A stretch of DNA of 45,272 bases from an uncultured Gammaproteobacteria bacterium (lineage in GTDB: Bacteria; Pseudomonadota; Gammaproteobacteria; Pseudomonadales; Azotimanducaceae), in assembly GCA_913428515.1 (NCBI GenBank), contig CAJYCI010000003.1:1-45272 (forward strand). The letters run 5' to 3'. The notes under the pieces were generated by a model that searched no databases, was not told the origin of the DNA, and was given only the letters and a program-made list of their open reading frames with translations. The translations under genes were made by a program, and so were the position numbers. Shown piece by piece: positions 1-8,654 of the stretch (the first letter of the stretch is position 1; each line of letters begins with the position of its first letter).

Positions 1-2
1 AG

Positions 3-368
3 ATGCCGTCCGTAGAGCGATCAAGAATGAGGACGATGGCAGCTATTTTGAGAGATCCTAATCCAGTTCATTGGGACCCAAATCTCGTAGACAGCCTGCC
101 TTTCGAAGTAGGAAAAAAGACTATCAACCAAGGACCATTAGGCCTTAGTTACATGGTTAATATGCTGCACGATTGGGCTGGACCGGGCTGTGTTAAGAGA
201 ATATTTATGACGTTTCCCCATATTGTTCTGAGCGAGGACCGCGTCATTGCAAAGGGGCAGGTTACACAAATAGATGGGCCAGATATCGAGTGCAATATTT
301 GGTTAGAAAGAGACGAAAAAAAGCTTCTCGTGGGGAATGCTACGGTCAGAGGAGAGCAAGTCCTCTAA
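3..368 (+). CDS. MaoC-like hot-dog dehydratase (5' end off window)
   Basis: Probably acts as an enoyl-CoA hydratase or thioester dehydratase of the MaoC / FAS1-like hot-dog family. The stretch RDPNPVHWDP near residue 18 is the family's nucleotide/acyl-binding 'D-x-N-P-x-H' signature, with Asp and His as the usual catalytic pair. The C-terminal half (VIAKGQVTQIDG ... VGNATVRGEQVL) looks like the last strands of a hot-dog fold. The 121 residues from the first Met are shorter than the 140-160 usual for a single domain, and the window starts two bases upstream, so the true start is probably outside. It converges on the following gene with a 2-nt gap. The exact substrate is unknown. Confidence 0.75.
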   Translation: MPSVERSRMRTMAAILRDPNPVHWDPNLVDSLPFEVGKKTINQGPLGLSYMVNMLHDWAGPGCVKRIFMTFPHIVLSEDRVIAKGQVTQIDGPDIECNIWLERDEKKLLVGNATVRGEQVL

Positions 369-370
369 CT

Positions 371-1417
371 TTAATCACCGAATATTTTTATTTCTTCTTC
401 TTGTGAAGGCAGTATGTACCATTGCCGGTCTTGTGAGATTAAAAAATTCTCTGGCATATTTCTTTTAAATTCTCTCTCCCCGAGGTAAGCGTCTGTCGCT
501 GGGACAAGGTGATAGAACACAACAAACTTGACATCGATATCCCTTGCCATCATAGAAATGGCAGAGGTAGAGGCGTGATAGTCCTGAATATCAAAGAAAA
601 TTTTTGATAATCGATCTAATCCTAAATCTCTTGCGGCGTGCTCTAAGTTTGACACCAGGCCTCGGGAGAGCGCATCGTGAAAGAGGATGTCTGTTGAATG
701 ACTGATCAATTTTGTTTGCTCATTTATGTTTCCATCACCTGAGACAACAACGCTTCGCCCACGATAGTCAAAACGATATCCAACGGCTGGGTGAGCCGGG
801 CTATGATCGGCTGAGTAAGGAGTAACAACGAGTTCTCCATCTATTATCGGCTTCCCTGGAATAATTTCTTTGCCCGATATTAATCCGAGAGCCGAGGGCA
901 GAAGCTTTTCTCCGTGATGCTTCGTCCGATACCTGCGGTCGAACGAGTATGTCTCGTTGATACTTTTAATCAAAGTGTTTGTGCCCTCAGGGCCTAAAAC
1001 AGCGAGTTTTTTCGATCGACCGCCAACCCAAGAAATGAGATTTGCTTCGTATATTTCGGCGATATGGTCGGAGTGAAAATGTGTTATGAAAATTCCCTTG
1101 AGCCTTTTCATGGGCAGGCCAGATTTTTGAAGGTTAGCCGTCGATCCTGCTCCAACGTCTACTAAATAAAAGTGGTTCGGGGTTATTACTGCAATACATG
1201 CTTGAGCCCGACCCGAATTGCCTATGGGACCACCAGTCCCGCACATAAAGATTTGAAGTGCATCAGGTGATGGAAACTCTCTGGCTGCATTTTGCATTAA
1301 GGATTTTGTAAGGAATTCAATTGTTAAATCTTGAGGTTTTTCAAACTCAAGAGACGCTCTAAAAGCGGCTCCGAGAAACAAAATTACTGCTAATGAAAAA
1401 AGGAGAAACTTTCGCAC
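371..1417 (-). CDS. Metallo-beta-lactamase-fold hydrolase, N-terminal signal/anchor
   Basis: Metal-dependent hydrolase of the RNase Z / arylsulfatase-like branch of the metallo-beta-lactamase superfamily. H113-F-H115-S-D117-H118 is the binuclear zinc motif. Later GDGN, FHDAL and FYHLVP segments fit the remaining metal ligands. The chosen GTG start at 1417 shares one base with the upstream TAG stop (TAGTG) and gives 348 aa beginning VRKFLLF..., a basic then hydrophobic segment typical of an export signal or membrane anchor. A TTG-started extension to 1483 would overlap the upstream gene by 67 nt and is less likely. It is the last gene of a six-gene minus-strand run. Export suggests a periplasmic hydrolase; the substrate cannot be told. 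Confidence 0.85.
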   Translation of the reverse strand: MRKFLLFSLAVILFLGAAFRASLEFEKPQDLTIEFLTKSLMQNAAREFPSPDALQIFMCGTGGPIGNSGRAQACIAVITPNHFYLVDVGAGSTANLQKSGLPMKRLKGIFITHFHSDHIAEIYEANLISWVGGRSKKLAVLGPEGTNTLIKSINETYSFDRRYRTKHHGEKLLPSALGLISGKEIIPGKPIIDGELVVTPYSADHSPAHPAVGYRFDYRGRSVVVSGDGNINEQTKLISHSTDILFHDALSRGLVSNLEHAARDLGLDRLSKIFFDIQDYHASTSAISMMARDIDVKFVVFYHLVPATDAYLGEREFKRNMPENFLISQDRQWYILPSQEEEIKIFGD

Positions 1418-2682
1418 TAGCCGTTTACCGAGGACTTGTTTAAATGGACAACTCTTTTTTCTATCTCTCTTTTCAACAGCCAAAGTCTATCTTGTCCCCA
1501 GCAGCTAAAATTTTTCATTTCACCTCCCGTTAAATTGAAGCTAGGAACCCCCCAAAATCCTATATCCATCATTCTATTAAGATTTTTATCCAAAAGTGTT
1601 TTCCAGTTAAGACGTTCTTGATCCTTATTCACTTCTTCCCAACTAACTCCACTCCGTTCCACCACCTTTTTTAGGCCAGCCTTGCTTGTTATATCGACAC
1701 CTTCTTTCCAGGCTGCTTTCAGGTAATTACTGCAGAATTCTATATCTTTGTCGATCTTTCTAAGCTTCGGCAATATTTCGAAAGCCCTTTCTACGGGCGC
1801 TCCAATAGGGTCGATGATTGGTCCGAGATGTTGTCCATAATACTCTGCTTCTCTTTTTGCATCAGTCATTATGTAGATTTGTTTGCTTCTTGAGGCACTT
1901 ACTCCTCTCATCATCATCGGGATTACTGGCTGAAGGATTAAATTAATCTGAGCTTTTTTAGCAAGCGAAATAACCCGATCAAAACATATCGCGCTATATG
2001 GACTTCGCAGAGAGGGAAAAAATTCCAGAGAGAGAAATGAGGCATTTATTTCCTCGTTAAAATTCTCATCTGGTCTTTTTACAATAGGACTCGAATTATT
2101 TGAGTTGATATCGGATTCAAGTAGTCGTTTCTCAAGGTGATGAAGTCTATCGACGCCCCAATACCATTCTCCTTCAAAGTAAAAAGTTCCACTTAGCCAG
2201 TGTCCTAACTTCTTTCTAAGCTCATTCCCCTCGCCTGTTAAATTTCCAGACTTGTTTTCTGAATAAAGGCGGCTTCCGGACCATAGTTTTGTACCGATCT
2301 CCAGTGCAATTTCAGGAAAATTTGGTTCACTTAGAGACCTCAAAATTTTTTCTTCTGCGTTTTCTCTCTGTTCAGTTTCGACTTTTTCAACAGCTTTTGG
2401 AAGAGAAACGTCGTAGTGGTCAGCGATATTCCGGGCGTCATTTAGAACCCAAGTTTCAAAACGTGAGCTGTCTCCTTGGTCACTCTTGGAAGGGCGTCCA
2501 CAGAGATGGATCTCGAATCTAACATCATAGTTGGCGGTGATTGACGGTATTTTTTGAACAGCTAGGTGGCTATGTGGGTCGTCTACTTGATGAAAATAAT
2601 GAATGGTTGGCGTACCTTTCCTCACTAGTTTGTATCGCCAACGGTTTAGATCACGTCTCCTGTCGCTAATAAGGGCGCTCAT
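1417..2682 (-). CDS. Tandem DsbA-like / HCCA-isomerase-type thioredoxin-fold protein
   Basis: Two thioredoxin-fold domains of the 2-hydroxychromene-2-carboxylate isomerase / kappa-GST family lie in one 421-aa chain. Domain 1 begins near residue 27 (HYFHQVDDPHSHL). Domain 2 begins near residue 220 (SLRSPYSAICFDR) and ends with GVPSF, the cis-proline motif, and WGQDRLWLL, both typical of the family. No CxxC is present, so disulfide chemistry is unlikely; GSH-dependent isomerase or transferase chemistry is the family's usual role. In domain 2 the S227-P228 pair is kept, but in domain 1 the equivalent position is D35-P36. The ATG at 2682 is preferred over a TTG at 2715. It is translationally coupled to the downstream hydrolase and follows the CoA-transferase by 93 nt. 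Confidence 0.8.
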   Translation of the reverse strand: MSALISDRRRDLNRWRYKLVRKGTPTIHYFHQVDDPHSHLAVQKIPSITANYDVRFEIHLCGRPSKSDQGDSSRFETWVLNDARNIADHYDVSLPKAVEKVETEQRENAEEKILRSLSEPNFPEIALEIGTKLWSGSRLYSENKSGNLTGEGNELRKKLGHWLSGTFYFEGEWYWGVDRLHHLEKRLLESDINSNNSSPIVKRPDENFNEEINASFLSLEFFPSLRSPYSAICFDRVISLAKKAQINLILQPVIPMMMRGVSASRSKQIYIMTDAKREAEYYGQHLGPIIDPIGAPVERAFEILPKLRKIDKDIEFCSNYLKAAWKEGVDITSKAGLKKVVERSGVSWEEVNKDQERLNWKTLLDKNLNRMMDIGFWGVPSFNLTGGEMKNFSCWGQDRLWLLKREIEKRVVHLNKSSVNG

Positions 2683-2775
2683 CAAGATTCTTTTTGTAAA
2701 AACCCGTGGTTTCAATTTGATTCGTCCAGATTAATCAAAGGTCTTCCGCCCTGAGTGGGATTCAAAAGAAAGTAG

Positions 2776-3981
2776 CTAGGAAATTTTATTCTCACCGGCT
2801 CTCCAGTCTGGGTTGTAAAGCATCACTTCCTCTTTCATTAACTTTGCAAGTTCGCTCTCCTCAAGCTCAAGCCAGTCACTCAGCACAGATTCATAATTCT
2901 CACCACGGTAAGATGTTTTCTCTCCAGCTCCACTTAGGGCATCTGAAAAACGATAAGGAGATTGCGTGGTAGGCCGGCTTCCACCTTCCCGATCGTCGGT
3001 TTTTATTACTGATTTTCGGTATTTAATTGTTTTTTGCTCAGATAAGTTAGCAGGGTTTCTTACTTCTCCCCAGGCAATATTGACTTCCTCCATCATGGCC
3101 CCAAAACTTTCTTTTGTGTTAATTTCTAGAAGGAAGCTCCCAACCGCCTCTCTTCTTGCGGATATCTTTTTGGTGAGTTCCATCTTGGATTCGGCCGGGT
3201 CCCTGAGGCCGAAACGCTCGATAAGAAGTCTGAAGAATAATCTGAAATCTGTCGCGATTATTACGTGCCCAAAACCAACTTCCCAAACCTCATTGGGTAG
3301 CGGTGCTGTATGATGAGAGTTCTCTAGATCATATTGAAGTTGGTCATCGGTCGCTGAAGTGGCGTCTATCATCGCGATATCTAGGTGTTGACCAACACCA
3401 GTTCTCTCTCTCATGTGCACAGCTGCCAGTGTGCCGACCAACCCATGAAGGGCTGCGTTAGTATCCGCGAGAGAAGTGGGCAAGTCGGACAGGGTCCCAC
3501 CGTCTCGTTTCCACTTTCGATGAATTAGACCGACTTCGGCATGAATTACCGGGGCATAAGCGGGTTTGTGTGACTCCGGGCCGTCTCTGCCAAAGCCAGA
3601 TATTGAAAGCATAATTATTCTGGGGTTAACTTTTTTCAGTGTTTTGTACCCTAGCCCCAAGCGATCCATTACATCCGGCCGGTAATTTTCTATTAGGATG
3701 TCGGTGGCTTCGACCAATCTCTTAACCAGGGTAACGGCCTCGGGATTTCGTAGATTAAGACATATGTTTCGTTTACCAATGTTCTGTTGGTGATAGTAGC
3801 CTTGGATGTTAGAGATCTCTTTCCCCCAGAAACGGGTCACGTCTCCTTCGGGAGGCTCTATTTTAATTACATCAGCGCCCAGATCAGACAGCATTCTCCC
3901 GGCGAAAGGGCCGGCAAGGACTCTCGAAAAGTCTAGAACCTTTAAATCCGATAGAGGGTAGCGGTCACTTTTTTTGCTCAT
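2776..3981 (-). CDS. CaiB/BaiF (family III) CoA-transferase
   Basis: Moves CoA between a donor thioester and a carboxylic acid, a typical activation step in carnitine, aromatic, bile-acid or dicarboxylate metabolism. The N-terminus (LKVLDFSRVLAGPFAGRMLSDLGADVIKIEPPEGD) is the family hallmark. The Asp in TSLADTNAALHG (about residue 169) is in the place of the catalytic aspartate, followed by the usual TGVGQHLDIAMID. At 401 aa the length is normal. The ATG at 3981 follows a GGGGAAG ribosome-binding site at good spacing. It sits between the S41 peptidase (21 nt upstream) and the tandem DsbA-like gene in the same operon. The acyl substrate is unknown. Confidence 0.92.
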   Translation of the reverse strand: MSKKSDRYPLSDLKVLDFSRVLAGPFAGRMLSDLGADVIKIEPPEGDVTRFWGKEISNIQGYYHQQNIGKRNICLNLRNPEAVTLVKRLVEATDILIENYRPDVMDRLGLGYKTLKKVNPRIIMLSISGFGRDGPESHKPAYAPVIHAEVGLIHRKWKRDGGTLSDLPTSLADTNAALHGLVGTLAAVHMRERTGVGQHLDIAMIDATSATDDQLQYDLENSHHTAPLPNEVWEVGFGHVIIATDFRLFFRLLIERFGLRDPAESKMELTKKISARREAVGSFLLEINTKESFGAMMEEVNIAWGEVRNPANLSEQKTIKYRKSVIKTDDREGGSRPTTQSPYRFSDALSGAGEKTSYRGENYESVLSDWLELEESELAKLMKEEVMLYNPDWRAGENKIS

Positions 3982-4002
3982 AACTTCCCCGATTGTTTTT
4001 CC

Positions 4003-5589
4003 TTATTGGATGATTCTATTCTGTCTCCAAGCAAGTCTTTTCTTTTGGTTTGTCTCGGAAGGTCTATTTGTTAAAAGCTCCGGCAGGACTGCTAAACTTG
4101 TTTGATCGGTTCGTGTCGGACAAGTATTGGTTTTTCGATAATCCAAAACAGCCTTCAATCGAGCCTCATTTGGATTTCCAAGCTCATGATCAAAGTCGTC
4201 TGGTACTAGGCATCCCTCTATCGGGATGCCAGGCTCAGATGAGAGGTTATTTGGGGAGAAACCGTCTGCGTAATTACCAAATCCCTTATTGTTTTTTCCT
4301 TTGAACTGAATAGAAAAATAAGTAGTGCCGCAATTATCAAAGGCATAAAACCCAAAAGGCTTTCCGCAGGTGGTATTACCTATAAGGATTACTTCTAGAT
4401 CAATTCCTCTTAGTCCGTTTATGATAGACTCACTGGCCGAACAGGTTCCTGTCCCTGAGATGATAAAAATTCTCTCTAGTCCTAGTGTTGGTAAAGGGCT
4501 GCCTTCGGGAACCGAAAACCCCTGACTAACGGTAAGGAACTCCTTTGGCAAAAGCCTCTCTCCAGTTACTGGATTAAATTCGGTGTGCTTGCTATTGAAC
4601 TCAAGTTCCTCGAAAACCTGACCGACAGCGTTGTCTCCGGCTATCATCGAGGCGAGCTCATTCGCAATTGCTAGAAACCCTCCTCCGTTATATCTCAGGT
4701 CAACAACTAGATCGGCAATATTCTGATCTCGTAGTTCTTCTATCGCTTCAATTAATAATTCCTCCGCGGGTGCAATGTGGTTGTTAAAAGTGAAATAACC
4801 CACCAGCCCGCTATCCGTTTCAAGAAAAGATAAGTTCTGGACAGGCGTAGATGCGATTTCTCCCGCAGTCATAGTGATCGAGCGAGAAGAGCTCTCTGAG
4901 TTGTCTCTGATAATGAACGAATGAGTTTCGCCCAGATTAGGGAAAAGGCCATTATTTAGCGTATCAATGTCGTTGCTATTGACGACATCTACTCCATCGA
5001 TCTCTAAAATTTCGGCGCCCCTAATCAGGCTCACAGAATCGGACGTTGCCGGACTATTTGGCTCAGTGTAAGCAACCACAACTCTTCTAGGTGGTGAACC
5101 ACTGATGATTTTAAATTCTGCCCCATAACCCGCTAGAACTCCTCCCTGAGAGAGCGCGACCCACTCGTCCGTCGGAATAGAAAAATGAAATTTGTCTTTT
5201 GGGTTGCCGGAGTCGGTTCGTTCAAAAGTCTTCATCTCTTCGAAGTATTCGGGAGTTGTAAGGCTTTCAGGGTCGACATCAGCGATTTCGTCGTACCATA
5301 AATAAAGTTCGTGGCTCCAAGACCGGAGCCAATTATTTTCGTCTGACGAAGACCCCTGCGCGTCTGGGAAAGGAGTTCCTTGTAAATCTGCTCCCTCTCT
5401 GGGAGAGTCACAAAGTTGAGCAAATTGGTTAAACGGCTGGAAAGCTCCTAATTCAAAATCGGTTTTGCCTGTCTCTCGTTGGGTTTGAGGGCTTTCAGAT
5501 GGGGATGAAGAAGATCCTCCTCCGCATCCCGTTAGGCATAAGAACGCAATCAGCGAAAGAAAAATTTTTGAAGTTATGAAGCGCATCAT
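4003..5589 (-). CDS. S41-family peptidase, predicted lipoprotein
   Basis: C-terminal-processing-type serine peptidase expected at the membrane facing the periplasm. The N-terminus is a lipoprotein signal: MRFITSKIF, a hydrophobic core, then the LTGC lipobox followed by a Gly/Ser-rich linker. A PDZ-like segment (YGAEFKIISG ... GAEILEIDGVDVV) precedes the protease core with VVDLRYNGGG. The SASES segment carries the presumed catalytic Ser and TCGKPFGF the presumed Lys. At about 528 aa it is longer than minimal CtpA, mainly through its N-terminal domain. ATGs at 5589 and 5586 are both possible; the TTG upstream is not favoured. A protease inside a run of metabolic genes is odd: 16 nt after an SDR and 21 nt before a CoA-transferase. 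Confidence 0.88.
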   Translation of the reverse strand: MMRFITSKIFLSLIAFLCLTGCGGGSSSSPSESPQTQRETGKTDFELGAFQPFNQFAQLCDSPREGADLQGTPFPDAQGSSSDENNWLRSWSHELYLWYDEIADVDPESLTTPEYFEEMKTFERTDSGNPKDKFHFSIPTDEWVALSQGGVLAGYGAEFKIISGSPPRRVVVAYTEPNSPATSDSVSLIRGAEILEIDGVDVVNSNDIDTLNNGLFPNLGETHSFIIRDNSESSSRSITMTAGEIASTPVQNLSFLETDSGLVGYFTFNNHIAPAEELLIEAIEELRDQNIADLVVDLRYNGGGFLAIANELASMIAGDNAVGQVFEELEFNSKHTEFNPVTGERLLPKEFLTVSQGFSVPEGSPLPTLGLERIFIISGTGTCSASESIINGLRGIDLEVILIGNTTCGKPFGFYAFDNCGTTYFSIQFKGKNNKGFGNYADGFSPNNLSSEPGIPIEGCLVPDDFDHELGNPNEARLKAVLDYRKTNTCPTRTDQTSLAVLPELLTNRPSETNQKKRLAWRQNRIIQ

Positions 5590-5605
5590 CAATTTCCGGT
5601 CAGAT

Positions 5606-6370
5606 TCAATCGACCGAGGCTACTTGGCCTCCATCGACTGCGATATGCTCGCTATTTATCCAAATTCCTGCCGGACTGGCCACAAATGCGATGACTCTCG
5701 CGATCTCGGTTGCGGTGCCTAAGCGTCCGAGTGGTATTTTTTTCTCCACAGCAGCATAGAATTTGGGATTCTCTTTTTTTCTCTGATCCCAAGATCCGTC
5801 CTTAAACCAAACAGCTCCTGGAGAAATAACGTTAGACCGAACACCATCTTTTCCATAGTGCTGAGCCAGGTCATTTGCGTAAACCCGCATTGCTGCTTTG
5901 GAGGGCCCGTAGCTATTTGGCGGGCTCCCAAAGTGAAACTTGCTTGCCATCGAACCGACAAAGGTTATGCTAGCTGTATCGCTTTCCTTGAGAGTTTCTA
6001 TGGTTGATTTTACTAGTCTAACACCGGCCATCATATCGACCTGAAAACTTCGCATCCATCCTTCTTCGTCGCCGCTATGATCAAATCCGCTGGCGTTATG
6101 GATAAGAATATCTGCGCCCTCTAAGAACTCCAGGGATTTTCTTGAAAATCCTAGAGATTCAGATTCGGATTCTAAATTTGCAGTTATACCTTTTGCCGAT
6201 CCTCTCCCGATCGAATTAAGCTCAGCCTCAGCCTTCTTAAGCGACTCACTGTTTCTTGAACAAAAAGCAACCTTACACCCCTCGGATACCAATAATTTCG
6301 CGGTATAAAACCCTATCCCCTTGCTTCCACCTGATAGGATGACTTTTTTATCTTTCAGACCAAGATCCAT
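5606..6370 (-). CDS. Short-chain dehydrogenase/reductase (SDR) 1
   Basis: NAD(P)-dependent oxidoreductase, 254 aa, classical SDR length. The cofactor loop is GGSKGIGF near residue 14. The active-site Y-x3-K is SYGPSK, with the catalytic Ser in VGSMASK. The C-terminus VDGGQVASVD is typical. ADILIHNASG takes the place of the usual NNAG motif. The ATG follows an AAAGGAAAA ribosome-binding site. It lies 32 nt after the EthD-like gene in the minus-strand operon that also holds a CoA-transferase, so it may oxidise a hydroxyacyl intermediate. That role is inference. Confidence 0.9.
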   Translation of the reverse strand: MDLGLKDKKVILSGGSKGIGFYTAKLLVSEGCKVAFCSRNSESLKKAEAELNSIGRGSAKGITANLESESESLGFSRKSLEFLEGADILIHNASGFDHSGDEEGWMRSFQVDMMAGVRLVKSTIETLKESDTASITFVGSMASKFHFGSPPNSYGPSKAAMRVYANDLAQHYGKDGVRSNVISPGAVWFKDGSWDQRKKENPKFYAAVEKKIPLGRLGTATEIARVIAFVASPAGIWINSEHIAVDGGQVASVD

Positions 6371-6402
6371 TAGGTTTTTCCTTTGAGTTTATTTTTTTAG
6401 GC

Positions 6403-7170
6403 TTATCTATTGTCGACTACAGAATATTCGGTCCCGAAAAATAGCGTCGATCGATTCATGTCAATAAAATTCATTTCATCGTCTATAAACCTTTGATTAG
6501 CTTGCTCCGCTAATTTTGGTGAGCTGATCCCGTTTTGATCGATCCAGGCCTCAGCATGTCCAAGATACGAATTAGCCTTTGTACCCCTTGCCTTTTGCAG
6601 AGAGGCGTCAATTTCTGAGTTTGCTCTGTGTACTTGTCGATAGCATACTATTCCTGCTTCGTGTCCGTGCGCTCTGACAATAGGCCCATGGTGAGTAAGC
6701 CAGTACTTTCTTGCGTCGACTTCATCCAAGTAAGTCTTATGACGCAACGGAAAAAAGACTTTTTTAATGCTGCTTCCCTCCTCAGCTATTACGTTTTCTG
6801 GTGTTGGGTTTATCTGTGGGTATTCATATGCAAACCATATGGGAGAGTTTTCAAGATCAATGAATTCTCTCTCGTCCTCTAGAAGCAACTTTCCCGCTCG
6901 TTGGCCAGCTGCGCTTTTTAATGTTTTTTCCAGTTTACTTTCATCACTCCACCAAAGCTCTGCTACACCATCATAAGTGGTTTCCATCTCCCCTCTAGCT
7001 CTGCGCGCCGATACTGCGTCATCTATTGTGTGTGTTTGAACATATCGCATAAGTCCAAGTTCGGAGCTCAGACTTTTGACCAGGGGTGCGTGATCGGTTT
7101 TCCAATAAGTCTGAAAGGCCTCTCGCGTTAGCGATGGTTTTCTTCTAAGCAAAAATACGAGTCTGATCAT
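6403..7170 (-). CDS. Tandem EthD-domain protein
   Basis: A 255-aa protein with two EthD-type dimeric alpha/beta-barrel (DABB) domains: residues about 1-110 (FLLRRKPSLTREAFQTYW..HAPLV) and about 135-250 (FFPLRHKTYLDEVDARKYWLTHHGPIV). EthD-like proteins occur in P450-linked ether degradation loci and in polyketide-type cyclisation pathways, but their enzymatic role is often unclear. It is the first gene of the six-gene minus-strand run. Its start lies 116 nt from the divergent SDR at 7286, with a perfect inverted repeat between them that may control both directions. Confidence 0.85.
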   Translation of the reverse strand: MIRLVFLLRRKPSLTREAFQTYWKTDHAPLVKSLSSELGLMRYVQTHTIDDAVSARRARGEMETTYDGVAELWWSDESKLEKTLKSAAGQRAGKLLLEDEREFIDLENSPIWFAYEYPQINPTPENVIAEEGSSIKKVFFPLRHKTYLDEVDARKYWLTHHGPIVRAHGHEAGIVCYRQVHRANSEIDASLQKARGTKANSYLGHAEAWIDQNGISSPKLAEQANQRFIDDEMNFIDMNRSTLFFGTEYSVVDNR

Positions 7171-7209
7171 ATTGTTGTCTTTAAAAATGTATTTTGCCTA
7201 TGATACTCC

Positions 7210-7225
7210 TTAAGTAGTGACTTAA
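7210..7225. promoter_or_regulatory. Perfect inverted repeat in divergent promoter region (operator candidate)
   Basis: TTAAGT-AGTG-ACTTAA: two perfect 6-base arms around a 4-base centre. It lies in the 115-nt A+T-rich gap between the divergent EthD-like and SDR genes, a usual place for a dimeric repressor site. Eleven of its bases (AGTAGTGACTT, 7213-7223) recur at 35824-35834 in another divergent promoter region. No regulator gene is adjacent, so the binding protein is unknown. Confidence 0.4.
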
Positions 7226-7285
7226 AAGCGATATAAAAGTCCCAATCAAATAATATGTTTTGCCAATAAAAATAAGGGAGATGGT

Positions 7286-8122
7286 GTGAGAATGGCTAGA
7301 TTGAAAGATAAAGTGGCTCTAGTGACGGGTGGAGCGAGTGGTATCGGAGAGGGAACTGTAAGGAAATTTGTCGAAGAGGGCGCGCGTTGCGTTGTTGTGG
7401 ATCTTCAAATAGAAAGAGCTCAGGCTCTAGTCGAAGAGCTGGGTGATAGCTGTTTAGCTTTCGCCGCCGATGTTGCTTCTGAGGAAGGCGTCGCTGGGGC
7501 CGTGGACTTTTCAGTCGAAAAGTTTGGGAAGCTTGACATTGTTTTTAACAATGCAGGAATTTTAGGTAGTGTTGGACCGATAAAAGATATTAGCTCTGAC
7601 GGATGGCACCGAACCATTGATGTGCTTTTAAGTAGCGTTTTCTTCGGAATAAAGCATGCGACCAGGGTGATGGAAGGGAATGGCGGTGTCATTATTAATA
7701 CAGCGTCGACTGCGGGTGTAAGAGCAGGCCTAGGACCACATGTTTATACTGCAGCTAAACACGGAGTGATTGGTTTATCACAGTCGGTGGCGCCCGAGTT
7801 GGGACCAAAGGGAATTCGATGCAATGTCATCTGTCCAGGAGGGACTGTCACCAGCTTGACCGCTCGTTTAGCTGTCGGTGACCATACCAACCTTGCGGAG
7901 GCAACTAAGGTAATAGGAAACACTAATCCTATGGGGCGCGGTGGAAGAGTTGAAGATATCGCAAATGCTGTTTGTTTTCTGGCTTCGACTGAGGCGTCTT
8001 TTGTGAATGGTGCGGTCTTTGTGGTGGACGGAGGCGGCGAAGTAATCGCGGACCGGAATAATACTTTTGTGTCGATGGATTCAATTACCGTCCAAGAGGC
8101 AGACAGAACCGGAGTGCAATGA
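7286..8122 (+). CDS. SDR 2 (hydroxysteroid/cyclic-alcohol dehydrogenase-like)
   Basis: Classical SDR with TGGASGIGEG near residue 15, NNAG, and the active-site YTAAK (VYTAAKHGVIGL). The sequence style resembles the cyclopentanol / 3alpha,20beta-hydroxysteroid dehydrogenase-like subgroup, but the substrate is not determined. The GTG at 7286 is favoured because AAGGGAG sits about 6 nt upstream; ATG at 7292 is the alternative. At 278 aa it is slightly longer than usual through a C-terminal extension after VDGGGEV. The stop overlaps the next gene's start (ATGA), so the pair is translationally coupled. Confidence 0.88.
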   Translation: MRMARLKDKVALVTGGASGIGEGTVRKFVEEGARCVVVDLQIERAQALVEELGDSCLAFAADVASEEGVAGAVDFSVEKFGKLDIVFNNAGILGSVGPIKDISSDGWHRTIDVLLSSVFFGIKHATRVMEGNGGVIINTASTAGVRAGLGPHVYTAAKHGVIGLSQSVAPELGPKGIRCNVICPGGTVTSLTARLAVGDHTNLAEATKVIGNTNPMGRGGRVEDIANAVCFLASTEASFVNGAVFVVDGGGEVIADRNNTFVSMDSITVQEADRTGVQ

Positions 8123-8643
8123 TGAGTAATATTGGGAAAACTCCTACTTTAAACGAACTGGCAGAAAAAATGGCGATCATGGAGATAATTCATGCTTACG
8201 CAAGAGGAGTTGATCGGGCCGATTCGGAAATTCTAAAATCCACTTGTTGGGGCGATGCGGAAGTGGATTATGGTGGATACCAAGGCTTGGCTCATCCTTT
8301 TTGTGAGTCGTTACCTAGCGCAATTAAAAACTATAAAAATACTCAACATCAGGTCTCGAATACATTGATTTTTTTAGATGGTCCAAACAATGCTTCAGTA
8401 GAGAGCTATGTTACCGCTCATCATCTTCGTCCGGACAACACAGAAATGACTTACATCGGCCGTTATCTTGATAAGATGGAGAAGAGAAAAGGCGTCTGGA
8501 AGATAAAATTTAGGAAAATCGTAATGACATGGCATCAGGATTTCCCTACTTCTGAAGACTTCGAAAGGAATAGCTCTTTGCTTCCAATTTCTAGAGCCAC
8601 TAATAATCGAGAGGATACCTCTTACGATTTTCTTAAAAATTAA
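8119..8643 (+). CDS. SnoaL/NTF2-like protein
   Basis: A 174-aa protein of the NTF2-like superfamily. The N-terminal helix (IMEIIHAYARGVDRAD) followed by a WGDAEVDYGG strand is typical of SnoaL-like 'nuclear transport factor 2' domains. The same fold is used by the small (beta) subunits of ring-hydroxylating dioxygenases, which are of similar length. It is coupled to the upstream SDR by an ATGA overlap. It converges on a Rieske oxygenase large-subunit gene with an 11-nt gap. Roles in this family include cyclase, dehydratase, isomerase or dioxygenase partner, so no single function is assigned. Confidence 0.82.
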   Translation: MMSNIGKTPTLNELAEKMAIMEIIHAYARGVDRADSEILKSTCWGDAEVDYGGYQGLAHPFCESLPSAIKNYKNTQHQVSNTLIFLDGPNNASVESYVTAHHLRPDNTEMTYIGRYLDKMEKRKGVWKIKFRKIVMTWHQDFPTSEDFERNSSLLPISRATNNREDTSYDFLKN

Positions 8644-8654
8644 ATAAACCAGTT

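Noticed and set aside
1417-1483. TTG-started 22-residue extension of the metallo-hydrolase
   Set aside because: It overlaps the upstream gene by 67 nt; the GTG at 1417 gives a signal-like N-terminus and a TAGTG junction.
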